DNA from: Kalaharituber pfeilii
Taxonomy: Eukaryota > Ascomycota > Pezizomycetes > Pezizales > Pezizaceae
NCBI GenBank assembly: GCA_015179045.1
Contig: WHUZ01000031.1
Span: 310,001 to 374,000 of the forward strand
Direction of reading: 5' to 3'
DNA length: 64,000 nucleotides
Both the position numbers and the translations under genes were made by a program. A model generated the notes under the pieces. The model was not told the origin of the DNA and did no database searches. It saw only the letters and a list, made by a program, of their open reading frames with translations. This document shows, piece by piece, positions 35,145-46,697 of this stretch (within the stretch, counting starts at the first letter, position 1; each line of letters opens with the position of its first letter).

Positions 35145-38100
35145 AATTATTTTTTTTAAATATCCTACTTACGGGATCAGTATGGTTCTAGAATAGGAAA
35201 TGCAATAGGAGGAGAAGGTTTTGGCTTCCATGCGTATAGATTTGGATAGATTGTGAAAAGTTGTCATACCGTAAATGGGCAATCTTAATCCATAACCGTT
35301 CGCAATTAACACTCAAGCCTTCTTTATGCCTTCCTTTGCCGATTTCCTAAGCTTCATGTAAAACGTCCCGCTCAATACAGTCCACAATCAAGGAAGGCAA
35401 TCTGAAGAGACAAATTCTATTACCCTTACTTGTTGCTAGGAATGCCAAGATTTTCGCTACAGTGAAATGTACTCTACTCTACATCTCATGCATTCCATAT
35501 GCGCCTGCACCCCACACAGCGCATGCCTTTAGGGCCCTTGTGTTATCACACTCCTTGCATACCATCCTCATACAGGAACAGTCATGATGGGAGATATGTA
35601 GATACTCGTTAGCAATAATAGATATTTGATACTAATCGGTATACAGTAGGAAATCAGAACCTACCTATAAAAAGGTCAAGCAGAGCTACCCTTCGAAAGC
35701 TCAAGCACTTAACGTTGTCCACACTCCTCATATTTTTATATCCTTAAAAGCGGAATCTCACAATGCTACGACAACTTACTGTACCTATTAACTAGCATCA
35801 TCACCAGACTACCAGAATATGAGAAAAGAGTCAACTCTAACTTCAACCAAGCAAGAACAGAAACAATCAACTAGGATATCAACGAGCTCCAGGACATGAT
35901 GAAGACCTTAGGATACTAGTATACCAAATCGAGACACTGAAGAAGCTCGAAAGCCAAATTGCAGAATTACGCTCAGCAAATTCTCCATAGCACAATCCAA
36001 GCCTTATTACTCCCCTACTCAGTACGGTAATAGAGAGCACCCAGAGCACCCACTTGTAGTCCGGTTGCACCCACCGGCTAGTTCATCAGCGAACAGGGTA
36101 AATATACAAAATTACTATTAGGAAGAAGGGGTGCATGGAAGAGATTCTTGCGAGGAATTGAGAAAGCTATTGAAAGAGGACATGTGCACAGAAGAGGACA
36201 GTGCTCTACTTGGGGCAGGGGCAGTGATACACGATTCGAGTACCAGATCCAGTGGAGAAGGATGGACACATTGAACGGCAAACAGACTCCAACCTGCAAC
36301 TCCACTTGCCGCCGTCGCAGGCAATTAAAACGTACCCGAATTCTTTGCCAGAATGTGGAAGGATACCCGACAGACAAGTTTGCACAAATCGACGAAAAAA
36401 TTCAGCAATCTGAGCAGTATCGAGAATAGTATGGCCTCCTCACTACATACGGTCCTGAAGGAATATTGGCAGAGTTTTTAGAAAATCGAAATGAGCTGAT
36501 ACACAAGGAAAGTGGAGGCTCGGGCCTGAGCTCGAATCGCAATATTCACAATGGATAACGCCAATTTACTCGTCCATACCAAGGGGATCAAGCTTACGCC
36601 TGAGTGAGTAGAAAAAACTCAAGATTGGAGACAGTTTAACCGACGCTGAAAAGGATATATTGATGGAAATTGTTGTTCAACTGGGAGGCTAGAATAACGT
36701 CCGACTTTACAAAAAAAGCGAAGGTTCATTGACGAGGTTGAACCACCACCAGTTGTTCCTGCCTGGGTCCAATTTCACAGTTGACGCACACGGATGGTCC
36801 CATAACTGACAGAGAGACATCGGCCGGAAAGAGGCATAAGCTAGAGAGGTATTGTGGCTTTGTTTTGTTGTCACCATTGTCACCTTTGTTCTATTGTCGC
36901 CGCTATTGCTTTGTTCTAACACATCCTTGCATTGTGTGACCTCCTACACAAGTAAGGATAGCCAACTCATGCTCGTGGTAACGACATGGTTTTCTATATG
37001 TCTATAAAGGACTTCACGACAGAGGCGCTGTCAATTGTTTGTTTCGTCACTTCACATCTAAATTCCATGGTATGCATCACGCTATACACGAGAAACCAAT
37101 CGAGCGACAACAATCAATATGTCCTCAGTATTTTTGACTATGAAATCCAGCTCGCCACCACCGCAGGCGCACTAGCGGCCAACAGGAACACAGTGACCAG
37201 ACAGTGACTGACGAGGTCGGGTTGAAATTCGCAAAACAAAAAAACTATCCTGGCTTCCCTCTCCGATTGGAATTGTACACCAGTCACATAGTCATCACCA
37301 TCCTCAGTCAAGCACAATCTAGACAGGATGGCTGTTCTCACACTGTGGTAAGCGGATGCACCAGGTACTATTATTGCGCTGGCGCTGGGCTCGTCGTCAC
37401 GTGAATTGTCCACTCGCCTCTGAGTGTACAAAATACAAGGTTACGAGAGTGAGGTGCATCAAGAGAATGGTCGGTCACTTAATTCTAAATTTTTTGCGGT
37501 ACATGTACAATCTCCAACCTATTTATGTTTATCCAGTTCACCAGTCTCATCCTTCCCTCCGCACATTTCTTTTGACTGTGACACTTCCTTTCAGAACTTC
37601 CTTCAACAGTGATAGTTGCTTTGACATCACAGTCTCTTTGATGTCCACCTTTCTTCCTTTGTTCCTTTATCCATACCTTGATTCCACTCCTTGATTCTTT
37701 ATCCCTGTTCCTTTGTTCTTAACCTTTGTTCGCATATTAATTTATTGCCATTATTCTCAACACTAGGTATATTTTTGATTTTAGTATCCTCTTTTTTTTT
37801 TTTTTGCGGTTTAAGCAGCTGTTCCCAGAGGTGGTCTTTGATGCCAAGAAGTGTTCGTCAGGTTTGCAACTTGGTGCTGCAGTCCATTCAGGAATGGCGA
37901 TTGCAGGAATCAGATAACTCTCACTAAAGGCGGACTTGGGCACACCCTACCGTATCAGATGTTCCAACTTACTTGGAGGTTTACGCCTGCCGTAATATGG
38001 CTGTAACAACATTACTTTTGTGTTCTGTAAAGAATCGTGCTATTCTAACAATCAGATAAGCGCAGCTGGAAAAGAAATGCACGGCTATCAGATCCTCTGT

Positions 38101-38380
38101 CTGACATCAAATTGCCAGCACATTCCAGCTCGGTATTCCAAAGATCGGCCAAAACACTCTTAGCACATAACGACGAGCGAGCTTTCAAAAGCCCTGCGCA
38201 TGGATGCCTGCAAGGAACGGCGTGAGACGAAGCAAAAGCTGCCACTTGCCGTCGCAGAACAGCAGCAGGATGATGCTGCAGAACTGGTAGCCGACAACAC
38301 CGGGAGAGCGACATCCGGCGTCGGGAAGAAAACTCCCTGAAAGTCTTCATTTCCGATCCTGAGGTGAAGGAGTGCATGTT
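35145..38380. other. Repeat-derived region without supported gene
   Basis: A mixture of short ORFs and low-complexity T/C-rich DNA (37500-37810, including T13 near 37791). A plus-strand ORF at 36148-36429 is Arg-rich but not recognised. The stretch before 38383 contains a readable but interrupted frame (KALRMDACKERRETKQKLP) that may belong to the LINE following it. Confidence 0.45.
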
Positions 38381-38382
38381 AG

Positions 38383-39118
38383 GTGGGGGATGATAACGGG
38401 CCGCTGTGGGAAACCTGCCCAACCAAAGTTGTTTTCACGAAAACATGGAGTTTACAGGAGATTGTGACAGCAATTCAAACGCGGCCATCGCAGAAGCTGA
38501 AGATGAAGGATGGGAGTGTCACCGACGAGAGCTGGATCGAGGGGGAGACAGGAGCTGGGGTGAGCAGCCGCGCGGGGCGCAGGTTATCCCTCTATATGGG
38601 ATCCAAGGCGACCGTTAACGACGCGGAACTGGTAGCAAATGGCCAAGGCCCTGGACTCCGGAACCGCGGAGCTGCTGATAGTCACGGACTCACAGGTGGC
38701 CATCAATAGGCTGCAGACGATCGCCGAAGGCAAGCCGACACCCGACGGGGCAGCGAACAGGGTGAGAGAGGCGTGGGAGGACGGGCGGCGCGGGGAGACC
38801 TGGACGTGGCAGTGATGTGGGTCAAGGGACACAGGGGCGTTCAAGGCAACGAGGAGGCGGATATGGCTGCCAAAACCGGCGCATTCCTACGATACCAGGA
38901 CGAGTAGTCTCATACCAAGCAGGACGGGATGGTCACGGGAGCCGGCATGCGCCAACACGCCAAAGCACAAAGAGCGGAGGAAAGGAACAAGCTATGATAG
39001 GACTGAGCTACAGGCCCCTGCAAACGCTGGGACCCAGGACAGGGACACTCGCCCGCCTGCTGGGCGGCAAAGGCCTACCAAGCGGTATGATAACTGATAT
39101 AAAATAAAAAAATAAAAA
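38383..39118 (+). pseudogene. LINE ORF2 C-terminal RNase H remnant, copy 1
   Basis: RNase H motifs in shifted frames: KDGSVTDESW and GAGVSSRAGRRLSLYMGSKA (about 38500-38610), then TDSQVAINRL in another frame, and VMWVKGHRGVQGNEEADMAA with the terminal acidic residue (about 38815-38860). The region GLSYRPLQTLG follows, and the element ends in an A-rich tail (TAAAATAAAAAAATAAAAAA) at about 39100-39120. Frameshifts prevent a full protein. The same domain order is found at 61.6-62.1 kb. No upstream reverse transcriptase domain was found here, which fits 5' truncation. Confidence 0.85.
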
Positions 39119-39215
39119 AACCCAGATCCCGGCGGAAAGGGTCTCATAGGTCATCTACGGGGCTACGACAACGCATCGAACCGACGGCAGAATACCAAAA
39201 ACAGACGTCATACGT

Positions 39216-39530
39216 TTGCTCTCGGACACAGAGATTGAGGCACTTTTTAAAACAGCCGATTACAATCCCACCTGCACCTTGGGGCTACAAATACGCTCAG
39301 CACCATTCGGACAGTTAGTGAAGGAGATTCTGCAGAGGAAGGTTGCTTGGACTGAGGTCATACAGATAACTTCAGAAGTTCTGTTTGGGCTGCAAATAGC
39401 AACTGAAGAGTATCTGCAGAAGCGCATCTCCAGTGAGCTCCTCTTACCAGCTAAAGTTGCTTGAGTCATAATTGAATTCCAGTGGGGTCAGAGGTGGCGG
39501 CTATGGCAGGAAAATCCATACTAAGAGCTG
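39216..39530 (+). pseudogene. Histone H3-fold-like ORF, broken
   Basis: The 82-residue ORF (39216-39464) contains APFGQLVKEILQ and FGLQIATEEYLQKR. These align by eye to the H3 histone-fold elements LPFQRLVREI and ALQEASEAYLV in the same order and spacing. After the first stop the same frame continues VIIEFQWGQRWR, at the position of the H3 C-terminal helix. The N-terminal half of an H3 is not clear, and the in-frame stop near 39462 would remove the last helix. It lies just behind the LINE tail at 39120. A CENP-A-like or other H3 variant fragment is my interpretation; only a profile search would settle it. Confidence 0.45.
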
Positions 39531-39599
39531 AGCACTTTCGCAGGGCTCAGAGAGCGGTAGACATTGACAGAATTGGAAGCACCAATATGGTATAATTCC

Positions 39600-40700
39600 T
39601 AGACTATCGAGGTATTTTGCCTGAAGGGGAGAGAGCGGGCCGCCCTTCATACATCTTAGATCCCAAATTTGAAAGTAACGATAAGCATAATTTGCATTCA
39701 GAATATGATCCAATGCCACTCGCGGAGACACCGCAGACACCGCAGACCCCGAGAACATCGGCTATTTTGGTAAGGCGGCGCGGGGTTCGAGCTTCGGAAA
39801 ATGAAGATTCGAAAACGCATAAGGAGGCAGGAGGACCTATTGGGTGATGTAAAGGTTGCACAACGTCGGAAATTATCTGCAGCGGTCATCTACGATAGCG
39901 ATGACGATGAATATTAATTCATGACAGAACTTCAACCAGCACCTAGAACTGGAGAAGACTGAGGATTGCAGAGACCAGGAAGGCAGGACGAAGAAGCCAC
40001 ATGAGCAGCTGCAAGGACAGCGGCCAAGGAAATGATTAAGCACGAAATCTACATGTACACCCACCCCCGAAGGCGAGTCAATGATAATCCCACCTACAGC
40101 TGGCTGCGGAACGCATACCACAGCTTGATACAACAATGTGCTCGATTGGACCCTGTGTATTACGCCTTGGTTACCGCCACTCGCCCCAATGGGAACTACA
40201 AACAAATATCATTCCCATATTATAAGAAGGCAGTCCTACCGGCGATGACACATTCTTTCAGCAGCTCGACTTGAACATGCGGCGATACCTTGAACGTCGC
40301 AGAGAAATGAACCAAATCAGATCTCTCTAATCCTGAGTCAAGAAACACCGGACAGCTGTACTTTGGTAGCACCCAGATTTCACAGGTACATAGTCAAATG
40401 GCGAGGAAAAGTAAACGCCTGCGGACATGGTATCAACCTTCCCTCAGCAGGGAAGCTGGGCAAGACCAGAGTAGGAGATCCTTGCATAACCAGGAACATG
40501 ATGGCAATAAACACCAAATGGACTGGGCCTATCTGCGAAAGGGCAAGGAGCTGTATGGGGAGTTGGTACCAGCAGTGTGCGGTCCAGGAGATATCCGCAT
40601 CTCAAACCAGAAATCATGTCCAGCAACAAACAAGGGCAGGCAGAGTCAAAAGGATGGGTTGTCAATCCGTGGTATGGAACGTTCTTGAGCTAAGGTGATT
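39600..40700 (+). pseudogene. Fragments of unrecognised coding sequence
   Basis: Several plus-strand stretches look protein-like but are broken. One at 39617-39847 contains EYDPMPLAETPQTPQTPRTS and leads in another frame into VIYDSDDDEY (about 39880-39915). Another, at about 40032-40330, contains YTHPRRRVNDNPTYSWLRNA and YYALVTATRPNGNYKQISFP, then after a frame change QQLDLNMRRYLERRREMNQ. No family is recognised. They may be 3' parts of the transposon that carries the H3-like ORF. Confidence 0.35.
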
Positions 40701-40884
40701 CCAGATAATTCTTGCGGAAAGCGTTGGTTGATATATGTGTAGTGGGACCTTGCATATATAGCGTGGTACTTGTTTGTTCCATGGCATCGCGCTGAAGTTA
40801 TATAAAACTCATAGAACCAATCAAGTACATCATTGGGTTGCCATTTGATATTTCTTTCTGATAGAACCTGGGCCCCGAGGCAAA

Positions 40885-41500
40885 CAATGTCAGGCACTCG
40901 TCAATAATACGGCAGCAATGCGGCAAGCGGATCCAACTCAGGGCCTAATCGTAGTGGCGGACGCTCTACGAATCAGGAAAAGTCTAATAATACCCGACGA
41001 AATCCAGATATGATAGAAGGGCTAGACCATCTGGCCCCGGCCAGAACCCCTGCAATAATAGAAGTCTGACACCACCAATACAACGGACGCGAAGAGCAAC
41101 AAGGCAAGGTGTGGAATGCAAAAGGTTAATATGCGCCGTGAAAAGACTAATAAAACAATAGTTCGTGAGCGAGCAACCACCTACAGACAACATCATCAGG
41201 CGTTAGGGCTACATATACCCGCGGCGCCATTCGGTCTGGACGACCACAATACCCTTGAGCCTCTAGAATTTGGGACTTGGGAGATACTCAGCACAACGCA
41301 TAGAGTTCTCGTCGCAGCACTGACATTGGACCAGCAATAGAGATTGCCTTGTTCGTTCTCTATCTTCCTCCGAATACGCTGCTCATATAGACGGATAGTA
41401 CTTGTACAACACCACGCACGGCTTGCACTCGCTGCACAAATGGAACAGGAAGCTAAATTACAGCACAATGGGGAGGCAGCTGGGTCTTCCGAAGCAATAG
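40885..41500 (+). pseudogene. Second, more decayed histone H3-fold-like ORF
   Basis: In interrupted frames the region reads MSGTRQ at 40887, an S/N/R-rich tail, then YRQHHQALGLHIPAAPFG (41179 onward, resembling the H3 stretch IRRYQKSTDLLIRKLPF), FGTWEILSTTHRVLVAAL, and in another frame FLRIRCSYRRIVLVQHHARL. The order matches the histone fold. Stops and frameshifts are present. Similarity to the ORF at 39216 is clear at G-L-x-I-x-x-A-P-F-G. Homology to H3 is an inference. Confidence 0.35.
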
Positions 41501-41526
41501 AATGAAGTACATGACCGTCCCGACAG

Positions 41527-42705
41527 CTTTTTTTTTTTTTTTTTTTTTTATTTCACGTAACCCCGCTTGCAGCTGTTCGCCATGGCAGGGTCCCTAGACC
41601 GAAGTCCTTATGGCCCGGAGACAGGCACCTGTGCAACTACCTACAAAACCATCCCCTGTAAAAGCACACAATACCACGACTTCGGTGATGCAGAGGAAGC
41701 ATAAAGCGAAAGCCCCATCCCCCAAGAGAACAATCAAGCATGAATACCCAAATATCCCGCCAGAAAATCAAGCAGTCATGTCCATCTCCTCCACCACCCT
41801 CCCCTTCCCCTTTCTGTCCACCTTTGTGATTCTATCAGTCATACAGGCACGAGTGGTGCCATTTGCCTGATAACCGCACCTCCCCGGTGTTTGACTATCT
41901 GATTCTACCTCCCCCTCTAGGTAGATAACAATCGAGCTAGTCTTCTTTCCCTCCCTCCTTTCTTTATTCACCAACCATCTTGCCGCGACAATTCTCCCCA
42001 TCCAGGGGTTCGCGTTTTCCATCCAATCTCTTACTTTCCCAAGTTTCTTCATCACCGCTATTCCGTGTACCACAACTGCTCGGCCAGATTGCGGGAGTCT
42101 TTCTTTCTGGGATGTTCTTGCTTTCAGAGATGATGTTGGAGGCTTCTTTTCCTTCTACATTGCATTGGACCCCCTTTCTACGTTGTTGGATTGGGAAGCG
42201 GTGGACTTTGTCCGGCTTTTTGGTGGTGCCATTGGAGGTAGGTCAGATTTTTTTGTTGGGGGTGTGTTTGGTGGAATGTGTTGTGAAACTATTGCTGCGT
42301 ACGACAGCGGAGGTGGTGTTTCCAGATCAGTCTGTGTGCTCCCTTCCTTTCGCAAAAAGCTTCTCCGCTCATCTACTTGCTGGGTACAAGTCTCCGCCCC
42401 GGAGGTTGCTGCAAGTAGCGTTACTGATATGTGTAGGAGGTCAATATGCTGTAGGAACCTGTTCGCTGGCTCGAAGTTTGGTCTTGTCTTCTGGTCTACA
42501 ATACATTGCTTAATGTGTTCAATGACGTCATCCACTGCTGCAAGCATCTCAGTCAGATTGATTCCACCACTGATCGACTTGAGTACATAGTGGGGCCTCG
42601 AGACGGGTACTTCTAGCTAGCATCGTTCTGGCACCTGTGCTCATGTTTGTGTCTTTCGGTGCTGGGCTGCCCAATGCCATGAATCTATTGGTCCGATTCA
42701 TGGTG
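41527..42705 (-). mobile_element. ORF1-only LINE-derived element, copy A
   Basis: Minus-strand element ending in A22 (a T-run at 41527-41549 on the given strand). The ORF1 frame begins near 42702 (MNRTNRFMALGSPAP), shifts once, then runs through TQTDLETPPPLSYAAIVSQ and VVHGIAVMKKLGKVRDWM with RWLVNKERREGKKTSSIVIY, a LINE ORF1 (gag-like, RRM-type) region. No CCHC zinc knuckles and no ORF2 follow. Instead the frame runs into a 3' tail shared with copies B and C (CTTCGGTC...GGGACCCTGCCATGGCGAAC...GCAAGCGGGGTTACGTGAAAT then poly-A). Confidence 0.8.
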
Positions 42706-42904
42706 GGTGTGCCAAGAAGTCAGGGATAGCGGTGTGCTGGCAACAGAGGGGGGAGCTGAAAATTTCCTCGAAACTTCACCCCACTAGCCAACTTGCTTAT
42801 TCGAAGTACAATAATGGCCACCACTCCTGCGAAGCTATCGAAAGTATGATCAACTAGCATGACCTGTATAAAGCGACCTAAGTCTAACAAGATTATAGGT
42901 CTAA

Positions 42905-44615
42905 AAAAGAGACCATATGACAAGACCAAACCTTGAGCCAATAGACAGGTTCCTATTCGAAATCGAACGCCTACACCAGAGCATTGATATCCTTCACAAA
43001 CAGTGCATGGGGAAGACGTGCAATCCCTTCGCAGCTGAGATAGGAAAACGAAAATTCAAGGAAGGGGGAACACAAACCGAACCAGAGGCACCACCTCTGC
43101 TCTCTTATGCAGCAATCGTCTCTCAACTTATCCCACCAGAAACGCCACCTCTGCTGTCCTATGCAGCAATTGTTTCACAACACATACCACCAAACACACC
43201 CCCGATACAAAAATCTAACCAACCTCCAGCAGCACCACCAAAAGGCCGAACAAAGTCCACCGCTTCCCTATCCAGAAACGCAGAAAGGGGACCCAGTGCC
43301 AATCCCCTCAAGCAGAACACATCCAAACCGGCAAAGGAAAAGAAGCCTCCAACATCACCTCTGAAAGCAAGACCATCCCAGAAAGGAAGACTCCCATAAT
43401 CTGGCCGAGCAGTTGTGGTGCATGGAATAGCAGTAACAAAGAAACTTGGGAAAGTAAGAGATTGGATGGAAAAGGCGAACCCATGGATGGGGAAGATTGT
43501 TGTGGCACGATGGTTGGTGAGAAAGAAAGGAGGGAGGGAAATTTGCTGCCAAAGCAAGTGCAATGGGATGCCCGTCTGTATGATCTCCGAGTTATCAATC
43601 AGGATCCAACAAACCATTTCGCAATTGAGTGCCTGCGAATAAATGAGGATCAGGGAGTATTGCCGGATACGGACGGTGAGGTGTGGCAAAACTGGGTCAG
43701 CCTAGATCAATGGCGCGAGTCCGAACCAGGAGTCAGTGGATTTATTGAAAAGGTCAAAGCAATGATGGGGGCCAAGGGTGTAAAGGTCCGGATGAAGAGA
43801 CTTTGGAATTCTTGCTGGAAATCTCAAATCAGTCAACTGCTTCCATATCGAGAGTATAGAGATACCTTCTATAGTATAAATATGGAAGATCTACAGAAGC
43901 AGTTCTGGGCTACAGTTCTTGAAAATATGGAGAAAATGGCAGCAGGTGTACAAGGTTATTGGATATCTGATATTGGTTATACTGACACTGGGAAAAATCA
44001 GTCCGCTGCCCACCAGGGACGAAACTGAACATTTAACCGCCTGGTGCAGACATCGGAGAAGGAAGGAGCTGCATCGTTGGTCCGCAATTTTCTTTATCAA
44101 AGACATGAGTTTTATGTTCCAGGGTAAAGTTGACGCATTGGATCGCACAAGCTTAGAATTACTTCGCGGAATTCAAGTACCACGCAAGCTCAATTATTAT
44201 CTACCTCCTAGTGGGGGAGGTAGAATCAGATAGTTAAACACCAGCGAAAGTAAGGTTATCAGGCAAGTGGCATCACTCGTGCCTGTATGACTGGGACAGA
44301 ATTACAAAGGTGGACAGAAAGGGGAAGGGGAGGGATGGAGGAGATGGTCATGACTGCTTGATTTTTCTGGGGAATATTTAGGTATTCGTGCTTGATTATT
44401 CTCTTGGAGGATTGGGCTTTCGCTTTGTGTTTCCTCTGCATCACTGAAAGTCATGGGTCTTCTTTTTTGTGTTTTTATAGGGGATGATTTTGTAGGTACA
44501 GTAGTTGCACAGGTGCCTGTCTTCGGGCCATAAGGACTTCGGTCCAGGGACCCTGCCATGGCGAACAGCTGAAAGCGGGGTTACGTGAAATTAAAAAAAA
44601 AAAGAAAAAAAAGGC
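42905..44615 (+). mobile_element. ORF1-only LINE-derived element, copy B, carrying an insert
   Basis: Starts near 42905; ORF1 is intact over 42917-43399 and includes an internal tandem duplication of the PPLLSYAAIVSQ block. It then continues in the next frame with VVVHGIAVTKKLGKVRDWM to about 43540. An unrelated 650-bp coding segment follows (43545-44200). The element resumes at 44205 with the same sequence as copy C (GGGGGAGGTAGAATC...) and ends in the shared tail and an interrupted A-run (44592-44613). It lies head-to-head with copy A. Confidence 0.75.
43545..44200 (+). pseudogene. Foreign coding segment inserted in ORF1-only copy B
   Basis: Absent from copies A and C at the corresponding position. 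It encodes, in one long frame, RLYDLRVINQDPTNHFAIEC, EVWQNWVSLDQWRE and EYRDTFYSINMEDLQKQFW, then after a frame change at about 43960 LPTRDETEHLTAWCRHRRRK and FQGKVDALDRTSLELLRG. An intron-like stretch (CTGAC branch and AATCAG acceptor, 43950-44010) lies at the frame change, but no donor gives the correct phase. The family is not recognised. Both boundaries are approximate (within about 15 bases). Confidence 0.6.
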
Positions 44616-44629
44616 CGAAGGAAGATTCC

Positions 44630-45760
44630 GATCCCTGAGCCAGTAGATGTTATCGATGAGGCCCAGTGGCGATCGCACAGTTCTTGCCGAGCACTTGGCA
44701 CAATCCTACGGCATTCATTTATCGTTCTATGATGGAAAATAAAGCTGGGGTCCTGCTCGCGAGTCCGTTAGGTTCTGGAAAGGTAGGCTTCACTCTAGCT
44801 GTAATGGGACGGATTTGACGGTAATACCTTACAGACATACGTTGCATTGAAAGCATTATTAACGGCGATATATCATCCTGATTCTAATATTGCGTGGAAA
44901 AATCGTCCAGTTCTGATGATCATGTATAGACGACTGTACGCTGCTTGCTTACCCATGAGAGCTAACATTTGTGAGCACAGGACTCCCATCTACATATTCC
45001 GCACGTATGCTATAATACGTGATTTAGTCCGAAAGGAATCTGACATCACCATCAGTGACGGAAGCGATATCACAATGTTAGGAGGCAAAACAATCGTTTT
45101 GCAGGCTTATAGTAGCCTTAGGCAGACAGAACTAAGCAAAGTTTCATGGGGCGCAATTTTATTGGATGATTGCCATTTGGCACAGGATTCGTCCTCGGGC
45201 ATATACACTTTTCTTAGGACGGCAAAGAGCAATTTCCTTTTGGGGACTTCCACGACACCTTTCCCTGATGGTGCAAAAAGCGCCCCAGCAATGTTCAGAC
45301 TTTTTAACCCAAAGGTAGCTACACAGAAACTAAAGTCTTTGCTGGCTAACGCAATATCTGACCATTTCTCCTGCCCTGGGTTTATAGGGAAAGTGGGTTC
45401 GACGTAGGGATACTTATACACAAAAGCTCAATATCCTAAAGGTGAACCTTGATAATGATCTACAAGGTGATGACCTGACAGCCCTCGCTGATGCTGCTGC
45501 TTTTCTTGTGAACCCCCATGCACTTGCAGCTGTCAACCCGGTGCAGGAACCCAATCCCCGTAGCCTGGCAGCGACAGCATCGCCCGTCTCGGAGAACGTG
45601 GTAAAGCACATCCGCATGCTGCGTGTCATTGTTCGCACTATCAATGATTACTCCACTAAGGAGTACCTTGACAACGTCACGGTGTGGCTGGACGAGTTGA
45701 GAGGAACATTTAAAGGCGTACAAATACTAAAGACAAAAGTCCTGAAGACGGCAACATGAC
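44630..45760 (+). pseudogene. SNF2/helicase-like ATPase fragment
   Basis: Reading from ATG 44732: MMENKAGVLLASPLGSGK, then an intron 44783-44834 (GTAGGC...TTACAG), then TYVALKALLTAIYH, which restores Walker A GSGKT across the splice. Motif II appears as LLDDCHLAQD (the usual DExH second acidic residue is replaced), and GTSTTPFPDG stands in for motif III. The frame stops at 45407 and continues in another frame with DTYTQKLNILKVNLDND and FLVNPHALAAVNP. A possible upstream part (AQWRSHSSCRALGTILRH) is one base out of frame. The helicase C-terminal domain was not found. The fragment lies between ORF1-only copies B and C. Its SNF2-type descent is inferred from motif order. Confidence 0.6.
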
Positions 45761-45807
45761 ATATATAAAAGAGTCGATACATTGTAGTGCACTATCGGAC
45801 TCCATAT

Positions 45808-46685
45808 CGTCTCGCGGTGAGGGTGCGAGGTTTTGATTGCACGAAATTTCACAGGAATTACATCATGGCGAATTTAGTGAAGGAAGGGGAAACACAGACC
45901 GATCCGGAGATACCACCGAAGCTATCTTATGCAGCAGTCATCTCCCAAAACATTCCGCTAAGCACACTCCCGAAAGGGAACAAATCGGACCCACCTCCAG
46001 TGCCGCCACCGGAAAGCCGAACAAAGTCCACCGCCTCCCGATCCAAGAAAGCGAAAAGGGGACAGAGTACCAGTCCCCCCCAAGCAGGAAACGTCCAAGA
46101 AACTATCTCCAACACCATCTCTGAAGCCAATCCCAAAGGAAAGAACACTCCCGCAATCCGGTCGTGCAATTGTAGTGCATGGAATTGTGGTGACAAAGAA
46201 ACTCGGGAAAGTAAGAGAGTGGATGGAGACTGCGAACCCCTGGATGGGGAAGATTGTTGCGGCAAGATGGCTGGTGAAGAAAGAGAGGAGGGATGGAAAG
46301 AAGGCTAGCTCGGTTGTCATCTACTGGAGGGGGAGGTGGAATCGGATAGCCAAACACTAGCGAAGGTAAGGTTGTCAGGCAAGTGCTACGATTCGTGTCT
46401 GTACGACTGGGACAGAAATTCGAAGGTGGACAGAAAGGGGAAGGGGAGAGAGGTGGAGGAAATGGACTTGACGGCATAATCTTTCATTTTGGAAGAGCGG
46501 GTTGTCTCATGGGTTTTATTTCCTCTATTCCCTTTTGAATGTCGGTGTATATAGTGAGTTGTTGTTTGTTTTTAGGTGCCTGTCTCCGGGCCATAAGGAC
46601 TTCGGTCCAGGGACCCTGCCACGGCGAACAGCTGCAAGCGGGGTTATGTGAGATAAAAAAAAAAAAAGAAAAAAAAAAAATTGTT
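45808..46685 (+). mobile_element. ORF1-only LINE-derived element, copy C, with 12-bp target duplication
   Basis: CGGACTCCATAT occurs just before (45796-45807) and just after (46686-46697) the element, a direct target duplication. Inside, ATG 45865 opens ORF1 (TQTDPEIPPKLSYAAVISQ), followed in the next frame by VVHGIVVTKKLGKVREWM and RWLVKKERRDGKKASSVVIY. The tail is shared with copies A and B and ends in an A-run with one G (46656-46680). Total length is 878 bp. No reverse transcriptase is encoded, so the copy must have been mobilised in trans. Confidence 0.85.
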
Positions 46686-46697
46686 CGGACTCCATAT

